From: Flavobacterium urumqiense
GTDB taxonomy: Bacteria > Bacteroidota > Bacteroidia > Flavobacteriales > Flavobacteriaceae
Reading direction: 5' to 3'
DNA: 64,000 nucleotides
Assembly: GCF_900108015.1 (NCBI RefSeq)
Contig: NZ_FNVP01000009.1
Span: 1 to 64,000 of the forward strand
The notes under the pieces are model-generated. The model saw only the letters and a program-made list of their open reading frames with translations. It did no database searches and was not told the DNA's origin. A program made the position numbers and the translations under genes. How positions within the stretch are numbered: position 1 is the stretch's first letter; each line of letters opens with the position of its first letter. This document shows, one piece after another, positions 1 to 8,477 of the stretch.

Positions 1-87
1 TTCTTCTTGTTCTTGACATATTAGTGCTAATTTAAGGTTTTTATTCCTATCTAAATTAGTTGGGATATATTGTCCGAATTTTGGGGG

Positions 88-110
88 TCAGCATAGTAAA
101 ATGCTGATTT
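88..110. terminator. Short hairpin, possible terminator
   Basis: A 7-bp stem (TCAGCAT / ATGCTGA) with a 6-base loop is followed by TTT. It lies downstream of the minus-strand CIA30 gene, which stops at 151. Nothing else recognisable lies in bases 1-150. Weak as an intrinsic terminator because the T run is short. Confidence 0.35.
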
Positions 111-150
111 ACCTTTTATATAGGAGTAATTAATCCAATTAATTTTTAAA

Positions 151-642
151 TTACAGCACCTCAATTCTAGCAATATGTAATTGATAAATTTCTTCTTTTT
201 TATTGCCAATCAAGAACGCAATTTCTTCTAAATTTGAGCCATCGTAATTCGGTATATCTAATTTACGCCCCCTAAAAGTGGGATGTAATTCGGAAATTGG
301 AATTTTAATGGTTTGCCAATCGGTAGAAGTTCGAAACGAATACACATAAGAATGGGGATCAACACGATGGGACTTCACTCTAAATTGGTATTTTTTGCCA
401 TCTCCTTTAAGTAGAATACAAATAAATTTAGTTTTGCTTATCGTTATTGGTTCAAAAATATATTTTACCGAACAAAACCCGCCGTTACTATCTAATGATA
501 CGTGACCTTCAAAAGTTCCGTTTCCACGCTGATCGAGATAGAAATTGCTTTCTGATTTACCGCCCATTACTACATCATTGACAATTTTCCAACTAGTGAT
601 ATCAGTATTTAAATTAAATTCGAAAATCAAAATAGGTTTCAA
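151..642 (-). CDS. CIA30-family (complex I intermediate-associated protein 30-like) protein
   Basis: A 163-residue protein that looks like one CIA30 / NDUFAF1-type beta-sandwich domain. The family signature is visible near the N-terminus: a W-x-x-V-N-D-x-V-M-G-G-x-S block at about residues 18-30, then F-x-G-x-V-S-L-x-x-N-G-G-F at about 44-57, and near the end a D-G-S-x-L-x-x-I-x-F-L-I-G-N stretch. In eukaryotes the family helps assemble complex I. Bacterial relatives have no settled role, and nothing nearby points to respiration. No signal peptide is evident, so it is probably cytoplasmic. It is monocistronic, with the lipoprotein gene upstream on the same strand 121 nt away. Assignment to the family is good; function is unknown. 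Confidence 0.8.
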   Translation of the reverse strand: MKPILIFEFNLNTDITSWKIVNDVVMGGKSESNFYLDQRGNGTFEGHVSLDSNGGFCSVKYIFEPITISKTKFICILLKGDGKKYQFRVKSHRVDPHSYVYSFRTSTDWQTIKIPISELHPTFRGRKLDIPNYDGSNLEEIAFLIGNKKEEIYQLHIARIEVL

Positions 643-763
643 TGTGGTTGTTTTTTAAATAATGTAAAATACATAAGTTCTTATTTTATCTGCAACAAAT
701 TTTTGTGAATCTAAAACCTGCAAAATCATCATGGTTTGTGCCCTAAATTTCCTTGCTATATAA

Positions 764-1252
764 TCATGATTTAGGCAATGGTGCACCAACAGTAATATCG
801 CATCTATGGTTTGTTTGACCATGTGGTGGGTTCATTCCCTCAGCAGTAGGTGTTGTAACAATTGGAGCTGTAGTGGCTTTTGTTGGATTAGTTGCAGCCG
901 ATTGACTTTGTTGGGAAGTTATTTGCTGTGTTACAGGAGTATTTTTAGCGGTGGCTACAGGAGAATTTAATGGTTGACCAACAGGAATATCGCAACGATG
1001 CAAGGGTTGACCATGCGCTGGATTCATTCCTTTGGCAACAGGACTTGGAGTTGCTGTGGCTTGATTTTGATTAACTACATTAGAATTTTGCTCTGCCTGA
1101 GACTTGATTGTAGATTGATTACGCATTTGTTTACCAACTTCAGTAAATGGAACCATGTTTGTTGGAGTAGCGCTATTTTGCGGCTCGACTTCTTTTTTGC
1201 AAGAAATTGACAATAGTGAGGATACTAGAAGGAGGCTTAAAAAAGATTTCAT
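764..1252 (-). CDS. Lipoprotein with two GMNPxHGQ-HRCDI repeats
   Basis: A 162-residue predicted lipoprotein. A hydrophobic leader ends at Cys18 (LSISC), followed by KKEVE, a Lys/acidic stretch of the kind linked to surface export of lipoproteins in flavobacteria (inference). The rest is a low-complexity Q/N/T/S/P linker carrying two copies of a conserved block of about 21 residues, at 75-95 and 139-159, sharing GMNPxHGQ, then HRCDI, then VGxPL. Each copy has two His and one Cys that could bind metal or haem, but no family is named for this. I recall similar C-terminal blocks in other flavobacterial proteins of unknown role. The second copy sits at the extreme C-terminus. Function is unknown. 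Confidence 0.75.
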   Translation of the reverse strand: MKSFLSLLLVSSLLSISCKKEVEPQNSATPTNMVPFTEVGKQMRNQSTIKSQAEQNSNVVNQNQATATPSPVAKGMNPAHGQPLHRCDIPVGQPLNSPVATAKNTPVTQQITSQQSQSAATNPTKATTAPIVTTPTAEGMNPPHGQTNHRCDITVGAPLPKS

Positions 1253-1523
1253 AGTCAGTTTTTTTATGTTACCGACTCAAATATAAGATTTTAATAATTT
1301 ACTCCAAAGTAATAGATCTGATTTAATTCATTTTAATCTCTTTATGTTGAATGTCAATATTTAGAATTTCTAATGCAGCATTACTTTACATTCTCCTCTT
1401 TCACACTGGACAATGCTTTTTTAAAAATAGAATAATTTGTTTCTTTTCACAAGAACCAAGCGCACATATTTTCAAATCCACAAAATATATCTTACTTTAG
1501 CATTCCAATAAATTTCCTATATA

Positions 1524-2381
1524 ATGATTAGCGAAGCACAATTCAATAACGAATTACAAATACTAATAAAAAATGCCATCCGGGAAGATGTTGGTCCTGG
1601 AGATTACAGCTCTTTGGCTTGTATTCCTGCAATTGCAACGGGTAAAGCTAAGTTGCTTGTAAAAGAGGACGGTATAATTGCCGGTGTGGCTTTTGCCAAA
1701 ATGGTTTTTCAATTTGTAGATTCTAATTTGCAAATAGAAACTTTTATTGAAGATGGAACGCCAGTAAAAAAAGGTGATATTATCTTTCATGTTTCAGGAA
1801 GTTCACAATCCATCTTGAAATCGGAACGGGTTGTTTTGAATTCGATGCAAAGAATGTCGGCAATCGCTACCAAAACCAAAAAATATGTAAAGCTTTTGGA
1901 AGGAACCAATACTAAAATACTCGACACACGCAAAACGACACCTGGTTTCAGAGCTTGTGAGAAATGGGCAGTGAAAATCGGCGGAGGCGAAAACCATCGT
2001 TTTGCTTTGTATGATATGATTATGCTCAAGGACAATCACAACGATTTTGCGGGTGGAATCACTTTGGCAATAGCCAAAACCAAAGCATATCTGAAAGAAA
2101 ATAAGCTGGATCTAAAAATCATTGTCGAAGCCAGAAACTTGGATGAAATCAAAGAAATCTTGGAGAGCGAAGGTGTTTATAGAATCTTGATAGACAATTT
2201 CAATTATGAAGACACTCGAAAAGCGGTAACTTTAATTGGAAACAAATGCTTAACGGAATCCTCAGGAAATATCAATGAAGAAACGATTCGTCATTACGCA
2301 GAATGTGGTGTAAATTATATATCATCGGGAGCCTTAACGCATTCTGTTTATAACATGGATTTGAGCCTAAAAGCAATATGA
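1524..2381 (+). CDS. nadC: Nicotinate-nucleotide pyrophosphorylase (carboxylating), quinolinate phosphoribosyltransferase
   Basis: Makes nicotinate mononucleotide, CO2 and PPi from quinolinate and PRPP in de novo NAD synthesis. At 285 residues it has the usual family length. Diagnostic motifs are visible: RxxLNxxxRMSAIAT at about 101-116, DTRKTTPG at about 134-141 and NHRFxLxDMIMLKDNH at about 157-172, which supply the quinolinate- and phosphate-binding Arg, Lys and His residues. The stop overlaps the start of the next gene by 4 nt (ATGA), so the two are probably translationally coupled. A TACTTTAG box about 25 nt upstream resembles the Bacteroidota -7 element. nadA and nadB are not in the window. 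Confidence 0.95.
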   Translation: MISEAQFNNELQILIKNAIREDVGPGDYSSLACIPAIATGKAKLLVKEDGIIAGVAFAKMVFQFVDSNLQIETFIEDGTPVKKGDIIFHVSGSSQSILKSERVVLNSMQRMSAIATKTKKYVKLLEGTNTKILDTRKTTPGFRACEKWAVKIGGGENHRFALYDMIMLKDNHNDFAGGITLAIAKTKAYLKENKLDLKIIVEARNLDEIKEILESEGVYRILIDNFNYEDTRKAVTLIGNKCLTESSGNINEETIRHYAECGVNYISSGALTHSVYNMDLSLKAI

Positions 2382-3289
2382 GTAAGGAAATAGAAGAAAG
2401 AATAGAAAGAATTCCCATAATAAGGAATCTTGTCCGCGGATTAAAAAAGATAAAACTCCCTTGGTTGCAGGGATTGTCGTTATATGATTTATTAGAATTG
2501 TATGGGTTAGGAATCGTCGAAAGCGCCTTGACCTATCATGCCAGTGCCATTGCATTTAGTTTTTTCATGGCATTATTTCCGTTTGCGCTATTCATTTTAA
2601 ACTTGATTCCATACATTCCTATCGAAGGTTTTCAAAGTGATTTTCTTCAGTTTGTAAGACAAGGCGTTCCCCCAAATACCTATGATGCCATTTATAAAAT
2701 TATAAATGATATTCTCCACAATAGCCATTCCGGATTATTATCTTCCGGTTTTATATTGTCTATTTTCTTGATGGCAAATGGATTGAATGGGATTCTTGGA
2801 GGTTTTGAGTCCTCTCGCCATGTCCTTGTCAAAAGAGGATTTATACATCAATACATAGTTGCTTTAGGCATGTCCTTATTGTTGTCATTGTTGTTGATAG
2901 TAACCATTTCAACAATTGTAGTTTTCGAAGTATTTATTCAAAAAACGGTCTTTAGCGATGTCAATCAATTGATTATTTTAGGGAGATATGCATTTGTAAT
3001 TCTGATGATATTAGCCACTACCTCCATACTGTTTAAGTTTGGTACAAAACACGACAAAAACAGGGCTTTTATATCGATTGGTTCTGTTTTTACAACAATC
3101 CTAATACTATTGGATTCCTATATTTTTGGTATTTGGGTAATAAGATTTTCAAAATATAACGAATTGTATGGATCAATAGGTACATTATTAATCTTAATGT
3201 TCTACATTTGGATCAACTGTATGATATTACTTCTGGGATTCGAGTTAAACGCAACAGTAAACAAATTAAAAATCAAAAAAGAAGAATAG
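2378..3289 (+). CDS. YihY/BrkB-family inner-membrane protein
   Basis: A 303-residue polytopic membrane protein of the YihY/virulence factor BrkB family (old name 'ribonuclease BN', since corrected). After a charged N-terminal stretch it shows about six hydrophobic segments. The family hallmark ALTYHASAIAFSFFMALFPF lies around residues 51-70, and the C-terminal helix ends with a conserved YxxxxxxNCMILLLGFELN block. It overlaps nadC by 4 nt and is followed by a ~80-nt palindromic repeat. Family assignment is firm. The molecular role is unknown, with transport or membrane organisation proposed for the family. Confidence 0.88.
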   Translation: MSKEIEERIERIPIIRNLVRGLKKIKLPWLQGLSLYDLLELYGLGIVESALTYHASAIAFSFFMALFPFALFILNLIPYIPIEGFQSDFLQFVRQGVPPNTYDAIYKIINDILHNSHSGLLSSGFILSIFLMANGLNGILGGFESSRHVLVKRGFIHQYIVALGMSLLLSLLLIVTISTIVVFEVFIQKTVFSDVNQLIILGRYAFVILMILATTSILFKFGTKHDKNRAFISIGSVFTTILILLDSYIFGIWVIRFSKYNELYGSIGTLLILMFYIWINCMILLLGFELNATVNKLKIKKEE

Positions 3290-3295
3290 TTTTTA

Positions 3296-3374
3296 GGAGC
3301 TATTTCCTGCTGTCCGCTTCAATCTTTTTTCCGCCAAAAGGCGAATAAAAAGGATTTCCGCTTCCATCAGGGCT
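3296..3374 (-). repeat. Dispersed palindromic repeat, copy 1
   Basis: An imperfect palindrome between the YihY gene and the DUF2147 gene. It begins GGAGCTATTTCCTGCTGTCC and ends CGCTTCCATCAGGGCTA, with an inner TTTTTTCCGCC / GGCGAATAAAAA stem. The same outline recurs at 15923-16004, 53089-53176 and 60286-60362. The strand sign is given relative to copy 4. Confidence 0.8.
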
Positions 3375-3388
3375 AAAAAAAAACCATT

Positions 3389-3820
3389 ATGAAAAACAAC
3401 ATTTTAATTGTCGCAGCATTATTTTTTACAACCATTTTTTATGCTCAAAACCAAACCGTTATCGGAAAATGGAAAACTATCGACGACGAAACCGGTAAAG
3501 CAAAATCAATAGTTGAAATCTACGAAAAATCTGGAAAAATTTACGGAAAAGTGGTCGAAATACTAGACGTGGAGCATAAAAATAACGTGTGCAGCGAATG
3601 TTCGGGAAGTGATAAAAACAAACCAATTCTTGGAATGATAATCATAAAAGGATTGACAAAAGAAGGGGTTGACTATACGAATGGAAAAATCTTGGATCCT
3701 AAAAACGGAAAAAGCTACAAATGTACAGTCACTTTAGAATCTAAAGACAAACTTAAAGTCCGTGGATTTGTTGGAATTTCATTGTTTGGAAGAACACAAT
3801 ATTGGTACAGAGCAAAGTAG
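3389..3820 (+). CDS. DUF2147-family secreted protein
   Basis: A 143-residue protein with an N-terminal Sec signal peptide (MKNNILIVAALFFTTIFYAQ) and a single DUF2147 domain. The domain starts with VIGKWKTIDDETGKAKSIVEIY, then has a Cys pair (VCSECSGS), and ends with GFVGISLFGRTQYWYR, all typical of the family. DUF2147 proteins are periplasmic beta-rich proteins without a proven function. It is preceded by a palindromic repeat and followed by priA 90 nt away. That gap contains an AT-rich inverted repeat (AAGTTATGAATTAT and its complement), which is probably a degenerate repeat remnant. Confidence 0.88.
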   Translation: MKNNILIVAALFFTTIFYAQNQTVIGKWKTIDDETGKAKSIVEIYEKSGKIYGKVVEILDVEHKNNVCSECSGSDKNKPILGMIIIKGLTKEGVDYTNGKILDPKNGKSYKCTVTLESKDKLKVRGFVGISLFGRTQYWYRAK

Positions 3821-3909
3821 CAAAAAGTTTGTAAGTTATGAATTATTGGTTAATTCCAGAGCCATTAATTCATAACTTATAATTTCGAATCCTAATTTAT
3901 AATTTAAAA

Positions 3910-6360
3910 ATGTATTTCGTAGAAGTAATTTTACCGCTTTCGCTTGCCAAAACCTTTACTTACATGGTTTCTGAAGCCGAATTCCATTATCTAAAAAAAG
4001 GAATGCGTGTTGCAGTACCTTTTGGCAAAAGTAAAATTTACACGGCTTTAGTTATCGAAATTCACCAAAACAAACCTGAATTATACGAAGCTAAAGAAAT
4101 CCATCAAATTCTTGACGAAAAACCTATTGTAACCGAGATCCAAATTGCACATTGGCAATGGATTGCTTCCTATTATATGTGTGCCATTGGTGATGTTTAT
4201 CGTGGTGCAATGCCCAGTGCGCTATTACTGGAAAGCGAAACGCTAATTACTCACAAGGAAGATTTATTTGTAGACGAAAGTCTGCTTTCTGATGATGAAT
4301 ATCTGGTTTATCAGGCCTTGCAGCAACAAAATTCACTGAAAGTTCAGGATATTATATCAATTTTAAACAAGAAAAACATCTTTCCTGTAATTCAAAAACT
4401 GATTGATAAAAATATTTTGGTGCTACAGGAAGAAATGCTTGAAACCTATAAACCCAAATTAGTTCGGTACGTGCGATTGCATTCTAAATATGAATCGAAT
4501 GCTGGATTAAGTGAATTGCTTGAAACACTAAAAAATGCCAACAAACAAAAGGAAATCGTATTAAGTTATTTTCAGTTGAGCGCTACGGAAAAGAAGCCGC
4601 TAACGGTAAAAAAACTGATCGAGGCAACCAATTCTTCTTCCGGTATTGTAAAAGCTTTAATCGAAAAAGAAATATTCGAGGATTATTTTCTTCAGGAAGA
4701 CCGAGTAAATTTTAAAGGTAAAATAACGGATGAATTACTTCAATTAAGTACCACACAACAAACGGCCTTTGATGGGATTAAAGAAAATTTTACATTAAAA
4801 GAAGTTTGTCTTTTACACGGTGTAACTTCCAGCGGTAAAACCGAGATTTACATCAAACTCATCGAAGAATATATCGATTCAGGAAAACAAGTATTGTATT
4901 TGTTACCTGAAATTGCTTTGACGACTCAATTAGTGGGAAGGTTAAGAACTTATTTTGGTAATAAAGTAGCTGTTTATCATTCGAAATATAATAATAACGA
5001 GCGCGTCGAAGTTTGGAATCAAGTTTTACAGAATTCCGAAAAAGCCCAAATAGTGATAGGAGCGAGGTCAGCCTTATTTTTGCCCTTTCATAATCTGGGA
5101 TTCATAATTGTAGACGAAGAGCACGAACAAACTTTCAAGCAAGTAGATCCAGCGCCGCGTTATCATGCACGCGATGCCGCCATCGTTTTAGCTCATTCGC
5201 ATAAATCAAAGGTTTTATTAGGTTCTGCAACACCAAGCTTAGAAACGTATTTCAATGCCAAGTCGGGAAAATTTGGATTAGTAGAGATTTCAGAACGATT
5301 TGGAAACGTTATGATGCCAAATATTGAATTGGTAGATTTAAAAGATAAATATTTTCGCAAAAAAATGACAGGACATTTTAGCGATGTATTAATTGAGGAA
5401 ATTACCAATGCATTATCATTAGGCGAACAAGTAATTTTATTTCAAAATAGAAGAGGCTATTCTCCAATAATAGAATGTATGACTTGTGGTCTTGTGCCAC
5501 AGTGTCAACAATGTGACGTGAGTTTGACGTATCATAAGCATAAAAACCAATTGCGTTGCCATTATTGCGGTTATACAATGGCAAAACCGACTCATTGCCA
5601 TTCTTGTTCCAGTGTTGATTTAGCTACAAAAGGCTTTGGAACAGAACAAATTGAACAGGAATTAATCGCTATTTTTCCAAGTGCAAAAACGGGAAGAATG
5701 GATCAGGATACAACAAGAGGGAAATTTGGTTTCGAGAAAATTATCGATAGTTTCAAGAATAGAGAAATAGATATTCTTGTAGGAACGCAAATGCTAGCCA
5801 AAGGATTGGATTTTGACAATGTGAGTTTAGTTGGGATCATGAATGCGGATAATATGTTGTATCATCCTGATTTCAGGGCTTTTGAGAGAAGTTTCCAAAT
5901 GATGACACAAGTAGCTGGTCGTGCCGGACGTTCAGAGAAACAAGGAAAAGTAATTATACAAACCTATAATCCCAATCACAATACCATTCAGCAAGTAACC
6001 AATAATGATTATTTAGGAATGTATAATGAGCAATTGTATGACAGGCAAATCTATAAATACCCGCCTTATTTCAGAATCATTAAACTAACACTAAAACAGC
6101 GCGATTTTGATAAGTTAAAAGAAGGTTCTATGTGGTTGTATCAAGTATTGACTCAAAACTTGAATATGCAGGTACTAGGCCCTGAAGAGCCTGCGATTAG
6201 TAGAATTAGGAATGAATTTATACGAACAATAATTATTAAAATTCCACAAGAAACTTCAATTACGACCACAAAAAAAACTATTCAAAAGATTCTGAATAGT
6301 TTTGAGGCTGTTGCTCAATACAGAGCTATAAAAGTTACGCTAAATGTTGATTTTTATTAA
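3910..6360 (+). CDS. priA: Primosomal protein N', replication restart helicase PriA
   Basis: A DEAH-type 3'-5' helicase that recognises stalled forks and reloads the replisome. At 816 residues it is full length. The order is an N-terminal 3'BD domain (FVEVILPLSLAKTFTY, then GMRVAVPFGKSK), winged helix, helicase with Walker A GVTSSGKTE at about 304 and a DEEH box at about 401, then the zinc-binding insertion at about 522-565 with paired cysteines (CMTCG, CQQC, CHYCG, CHSC). The C-terminal lobe carries GTQMLAKGLDF and QVAGRAGR. It converges with the LytTR gene, leaving only 10 nt between them. Confidence 0.97.
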   Translation: MYFVEVILPLSLAKTFTYMVSEAEFHYLKKGMRVAVPFGKSKIYTALVIEIHQNKPELYEAKEIHQILDEKPIVTEIQIAHWQWIASYYMCAIGDVYRGAMPSALLLESETLITHKEDLFVDESLLSDDEYLVYQALQQQNSLKVQDIISILNKKNIFPVIQKLIDKNILVLQEEMLETYKPKLVRYVRLHSKYESNAGLSELLETLKNANKQKEIVLSYFQLSATEKKPLTVKKLIEATNSSSGIVKALIEKEIFEDYFLQEDRVNFKGKITDELLQLSTTQQTAFDGIKENFTLKEVCLLHGVTSSGKTEIYIKLIEEYIDSGKQVLYLLPEIALTTQLVGRLRTYFGNKVAVYHSKYNNNERVEVWNQVLQNSEKAQIVIGARSALFLPFHNLGFIIVDEEHEQTFKQVDPAPRYHARDAAIVLAHSHKSKVLLGSATPSLETYFNAKSGKFGLVEISERFGNVMMPNIELVDLKDKYFRKKMTGHFSDVLIEEITNALSLGEQVILFQNRRGYSPIIECMTCGLVPQCQQCDVSLTYHKHKNQLRCHYCGYTMAKPTHCHSCSSVDLATKGFGTEQIEQELIAIFPSAKTGRMDQDTTRGKFGFEKIIDSFKNREIDILVGTQMLAKGLDFDNVSLVGIMNADNMLYHPDFRAFERSFQMMTQVAGRAGRSEKQGKVIIQTYNPNHNTIQQVTNNDYLGMYNEQLYDRQIYKYPPYFRIIKLTLKQRDFDKLKEGSMWLYQVLTQNLNMQVLGPEEPAISRIRNEFIRTIIIKIPQETSITTTKKTIQKILNSFEAVAQYRAIKVTLNVDFY

Positions 6361-6370
6361 AAGTAGTTTT

Positions 6371-7066
6371 TTATGCAAATGATAATGCTTTAACTAAATC
6401 TTCTTTTTTATTTCGGCTTAAAGGAATTTTTGTAATTCCAATTTCAGCAAATTTACTATTGAAACGTTCTACTTTGTCAATATTGATAATGTATGATTTA
6501 TGTACTCTGATGAATTTTTCTTTAGATAAGTCATTTTCAAAAGATTTCATGGTAGAAAGCACCAGATTACTATCTTCTTCGGTAACTACTCTAACGTAAT
6601 CTCCAAAAGCTTCAATCCACTTTATTTTTGAAGTATAAATTTTTAGTTTTTTTAAATTGCTTTTAATGAAAATATGATCGCCTTCTTCTTCTTTATTTTC
6701 TTTTTTGAGTGCATGTAGATCTATTGCCCTTCTCACCGATGCATTGAATCGATCGATGGCAATTGGTTTTTGCAAATAGTCAGTGGCGTCATAATCAAAT
6801 GCTTTCATTGCATACTCTGCCTTGGATGTAATGAAAATTATTTGTGGTTTTATTTTTAAACCATCTAAAAAATCAAAACCACTGATAACAGGCATTTCAA
6901 TATCTAAAAATATTAAATCTACATTGTGCACAGACATGCAGCTTCTAGCTTCAATCGCGTTCGAAAAATCCCCAATTAAATGTAAGTTTGTGTGATTATT
7001 GACTAACTTTGCGATAATCATTCTTTGAATGGAACTATCATCAACTATTACGCAATTAAGTTTCAT
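6371..7066 (-). CDS. LytTR-family response regulator
   Basis: A 231-residue two-domain regulator. The N-terminal receiver has the acidic pair in VDDS (Asp9/10), the phosphorylation site Asp55 in LIFLDIEMP, and the Lys in LQKPI. The C-terminal LytTR DNA-binding domain (about 130-230) carries IFIKSNLKKLKI, WIEAFGDYVRV and FIRVHKSYIIN, which are family hallmarks. No LytS/YehU-type histidine kinase is adjacent, so it is an orphan here. Its gene diverges from rpsF across 165 nt containing a T12 tract. Confidence 0.93.
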   Translation of the reverse strand: MKLNCVIVDDSSIQRMIIAKLVNNHTNLHLIGDFSNAIEARSCMSVHNVDLIFLDIEMPVISGFDFLDGLKIKPQIIFITSKAEYAMKAFDYDATDYLQKPIAIDRFNASVRRAIDLHALKKENKEEEGDHIFIKSNLKKLKIYTSKIKWIEAFGDYVRVVTEEDSNLVLSTMKSFENDLSKEKFIRVHKSYIINIDKVERFNSKFAEIGITKIPLSRNKKEDLVKALSFA

Positions 7067-7172
7067 AATTTTTTTATTTTAGATTTGGATTAGTAAATTT
7101 AACATTAAATTATTAATAAAGCTAATAGCAATCTTTTTTTTTTGCTGTATAACGATTAAAGCAAAATAACGC

Positions 7173-7202
7173 TTGTTTATATAAAACAATTTGCTACTTT
7201 TG
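7173..7202 (+). promoter_or_regulatory. Bacteroidota-type promoter of rpsF-rpsR-rplI
   Basis: TTG at 7173-7175 and TACTTTTG at 7195-7202 are separated by 19 nt. This is an excellent match to the Bacteroidota sigma factor consensus TTG-N19-TAnnTTTG. The box ends 29 nt before the rpsF start. Confidence 0.75.
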
Positions 7203-7231
7203 CAGCCAATTTAACAAATAAATACATATTT

Positions 7232-7573
7232 ATGAATCATTATGAAACTGTTTTCATTTTAAATCCCGTTTTATCTGAAGTTCAGGTAAAGGAAACAGTA
7301 AGCAAATTTGAAGATTTTCTTACTAGTCGTGGAGCTGAAATGGTATCGAAAGAAGACTGGGGTCTTAAAAAGATGGCTTACGAAATTCAAAACAAAAAAA
7401 GTGGTTTCTACCATTTATTTGAATTTAAAGTAGCAGGAGAAGTTCTTATTGCTTTTGAAACTGAATTTAGACGTGACGAAAGAGTAATGCGTTTCTTAAC
7501 TGTAAGTTTAGATAAACACGCTATTTCTTGGGCTGAAAGAAGAAGAACTAAATTAAAATCTACAAAAGCTTAA
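7232..7573 (+). CDS. rpsF: 30S ribosomal protein bS6
   Basis: A 113-residue S6 protein of the small-subunit platform, which pairs with S18. It shows the S6 start [16 protein letters not shown], the block [23 protein letters not shown] and [18 protein letters not shown]. It is first in the conserved rpsF-rpsR-rplI operon, with rpsR starting 5 nt after the stop. It is driven by a strong consensus promoter just upstream. The start is set by the family N-terminus. Confidence 0.98.
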   Translation: MNHYETVFILNPVLSEVQVKETVSKFEDFLTSRGAEMVSKEDWGLKKMAYEIQNKKSGFYHLFEFKVAGEVLIAFETEFRRDERVMRFLTVSLDKHAISWAERRRTKLKSTKA

Positions 7574-7578
7574 TTATC

Positions 7579-7875
7579 ATGGCAACATTACAACAATCGG
7601 CTTCAGGAAAAAAAGACGGGGATATCAGATATCTTACGCCTTTGAACATAGAAACAAACAAACAAAAAAAGTATTGTCGTTTCAAAAAATCAGGTATCAA
7701 ATATATTGATTATAAAGATGCTGATTTCTTATTGAAATTTGTGAATGAACAAGGGAAAATTCTTCCTCGTCGTTTAACAGGAACTTCATTAAAGTACCAA
7801 AGGAAAGTGTCTGTAGCTGTAAAAAGAGCGCGTCACATAGCATTAATGCCATATGTGGCTGATTTACTAAAATAA
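7579..7875 (+). CDS. rpsR: 30S ribosomal protein bS18
   Basis: A 98-residue S18 protein, partner of S6 on the small-subunit platform. The core [20 protein letters not shown], then [18 protein letters not shown] and [15 protein letters not shown], is unmistakable. The ~25-residue N-terminal extension before the core is usual for Bacteroidota. It sits 5 nt after rpsF and 65 nt before rplI. The single N-terminal Cys does not form a complete zinc site. Confidence 0.98.
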   Translation: MATLQQSASGKKDGDIRYLTPLNIETNKQKKYCRFKKSGIKYIDYKDADFLLKFVNEQGKILPRRLTGTSLKYQRKVSVAVKRARHIALMPYVADLLK

Positions 7876-7940
7876 AAATTTAACTCAGTTGTTGGTTTTC
7901 TGAAACATGAAACCTAACTTCTATAACAAAGGACAACAAC

Positions 7941-8381
7941 ATGGAACTTATTTTAAGAAAAGACGTTCAAAATTTAGGCTTTAAAGATGATATTGTAGTG
8001 GTAAAAAATGGTTACGGTCGTAACTTTTTAATCCCACAAGGTCACGCACATTTAGCAACTTCTTCTGCAAAGAAAGTGTTAGCTGAAAATCTAAAACAAA
8101 GAGCTCATAAAGAAGAAAAAGTAGTAAACGACGCTAAAGCATTGGCTGAAGCTTTGAAAGCTATTGAAATCAAAATTTTCGCGAAAGCAGGTGGTGAAAA
8201 ATTATTCGGTTCAATCACGAATATTGATATCGCTGAAGCATTAGCAAAAGGTGGTCAAGTAATTGACAGAAAATTTATTACTAGTGGAATTGTTAAACGT
8301 ACAGGAAAATATGCTGCTAACGTTAGATTACACAGAGATGTAATAGTTGAATTGCCTTACGAAATTGTTGCTGAAAAATAA
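7941..8381 (+). CDS. rplI: 50S ribosomal protein bL9
   Basis: A 146-residue L9 protein with the usual two globular domains joined by a long helix. The N-terminal MELILRKDVQNLGFKDDIV and VKNGYGRNFLIPQGHA form the rRNA-binding domain. The middle (about 40-75) is charged and helical. The C-terminal domain carries KLFGSITNIDIAEAL and GKYAANVRLHRDV. It is last in the operon and is followed by an intrinsic terminator at 8412-8442. Confidence 0.98.
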   Translation: MELILRKDVQNLGFKDDIVVVKNGYGRNFLIPQGHAHLATSSAKKVLAENLKQRAHKEEKVVNDAKALAEALKAIEIKIFAKAGGEKLFGSITNIDIAEALAKGGQVIDRKFITSGIVKRTGKYAANVRLHRDVIVELPYEIVAEK

Positions 8382-8411
8382 CATTTAGTTAACAATTTGT
8401 TAATAAATTAT

Positions 8412-8442
8412 AAAAACCACTCTTAGGAGTGGTTTTTTTTTT
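8412..8442 (+). terminator. Intrinsic terminator after rplI
   Basis: AACCACTC-TTA-GGAGTGGTT forms a GC-containing stem directly followed by a run of about ten T. It ends the rpsF-rpsR-rplI transcript and leaves the TonB receptor on its own promoter. Confidence 0.9.
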
Positions 8443-8445
8443 GCC

Positions 8446-8453
8446 TAATTTTG
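8446..8453 (+). promoter_or_regulatory. Candidate -7 box for the TonB receptor gene
   Basis: TAATTTTG fits TAnnTTTG and lies 24 nt before the receptor start, directly after the rplI terminator. No clear TTG -33 element is seen at the right spacing because the terminator T tract occupies it. Confidence 0.5.
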
Positions 8454-8477
8454 CAGAAAATAAATCAGAAATAAAAT

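Noticed and set aside
974..1210. 78-codon plus-strand frame over the lipoprotein gene
   Set aside because: It is the shadow of the repeat-bearing lipoprotein; its product is Cys/Trp-rich and without pattern, while the minus-strand frame has a signal peptide and repeats.
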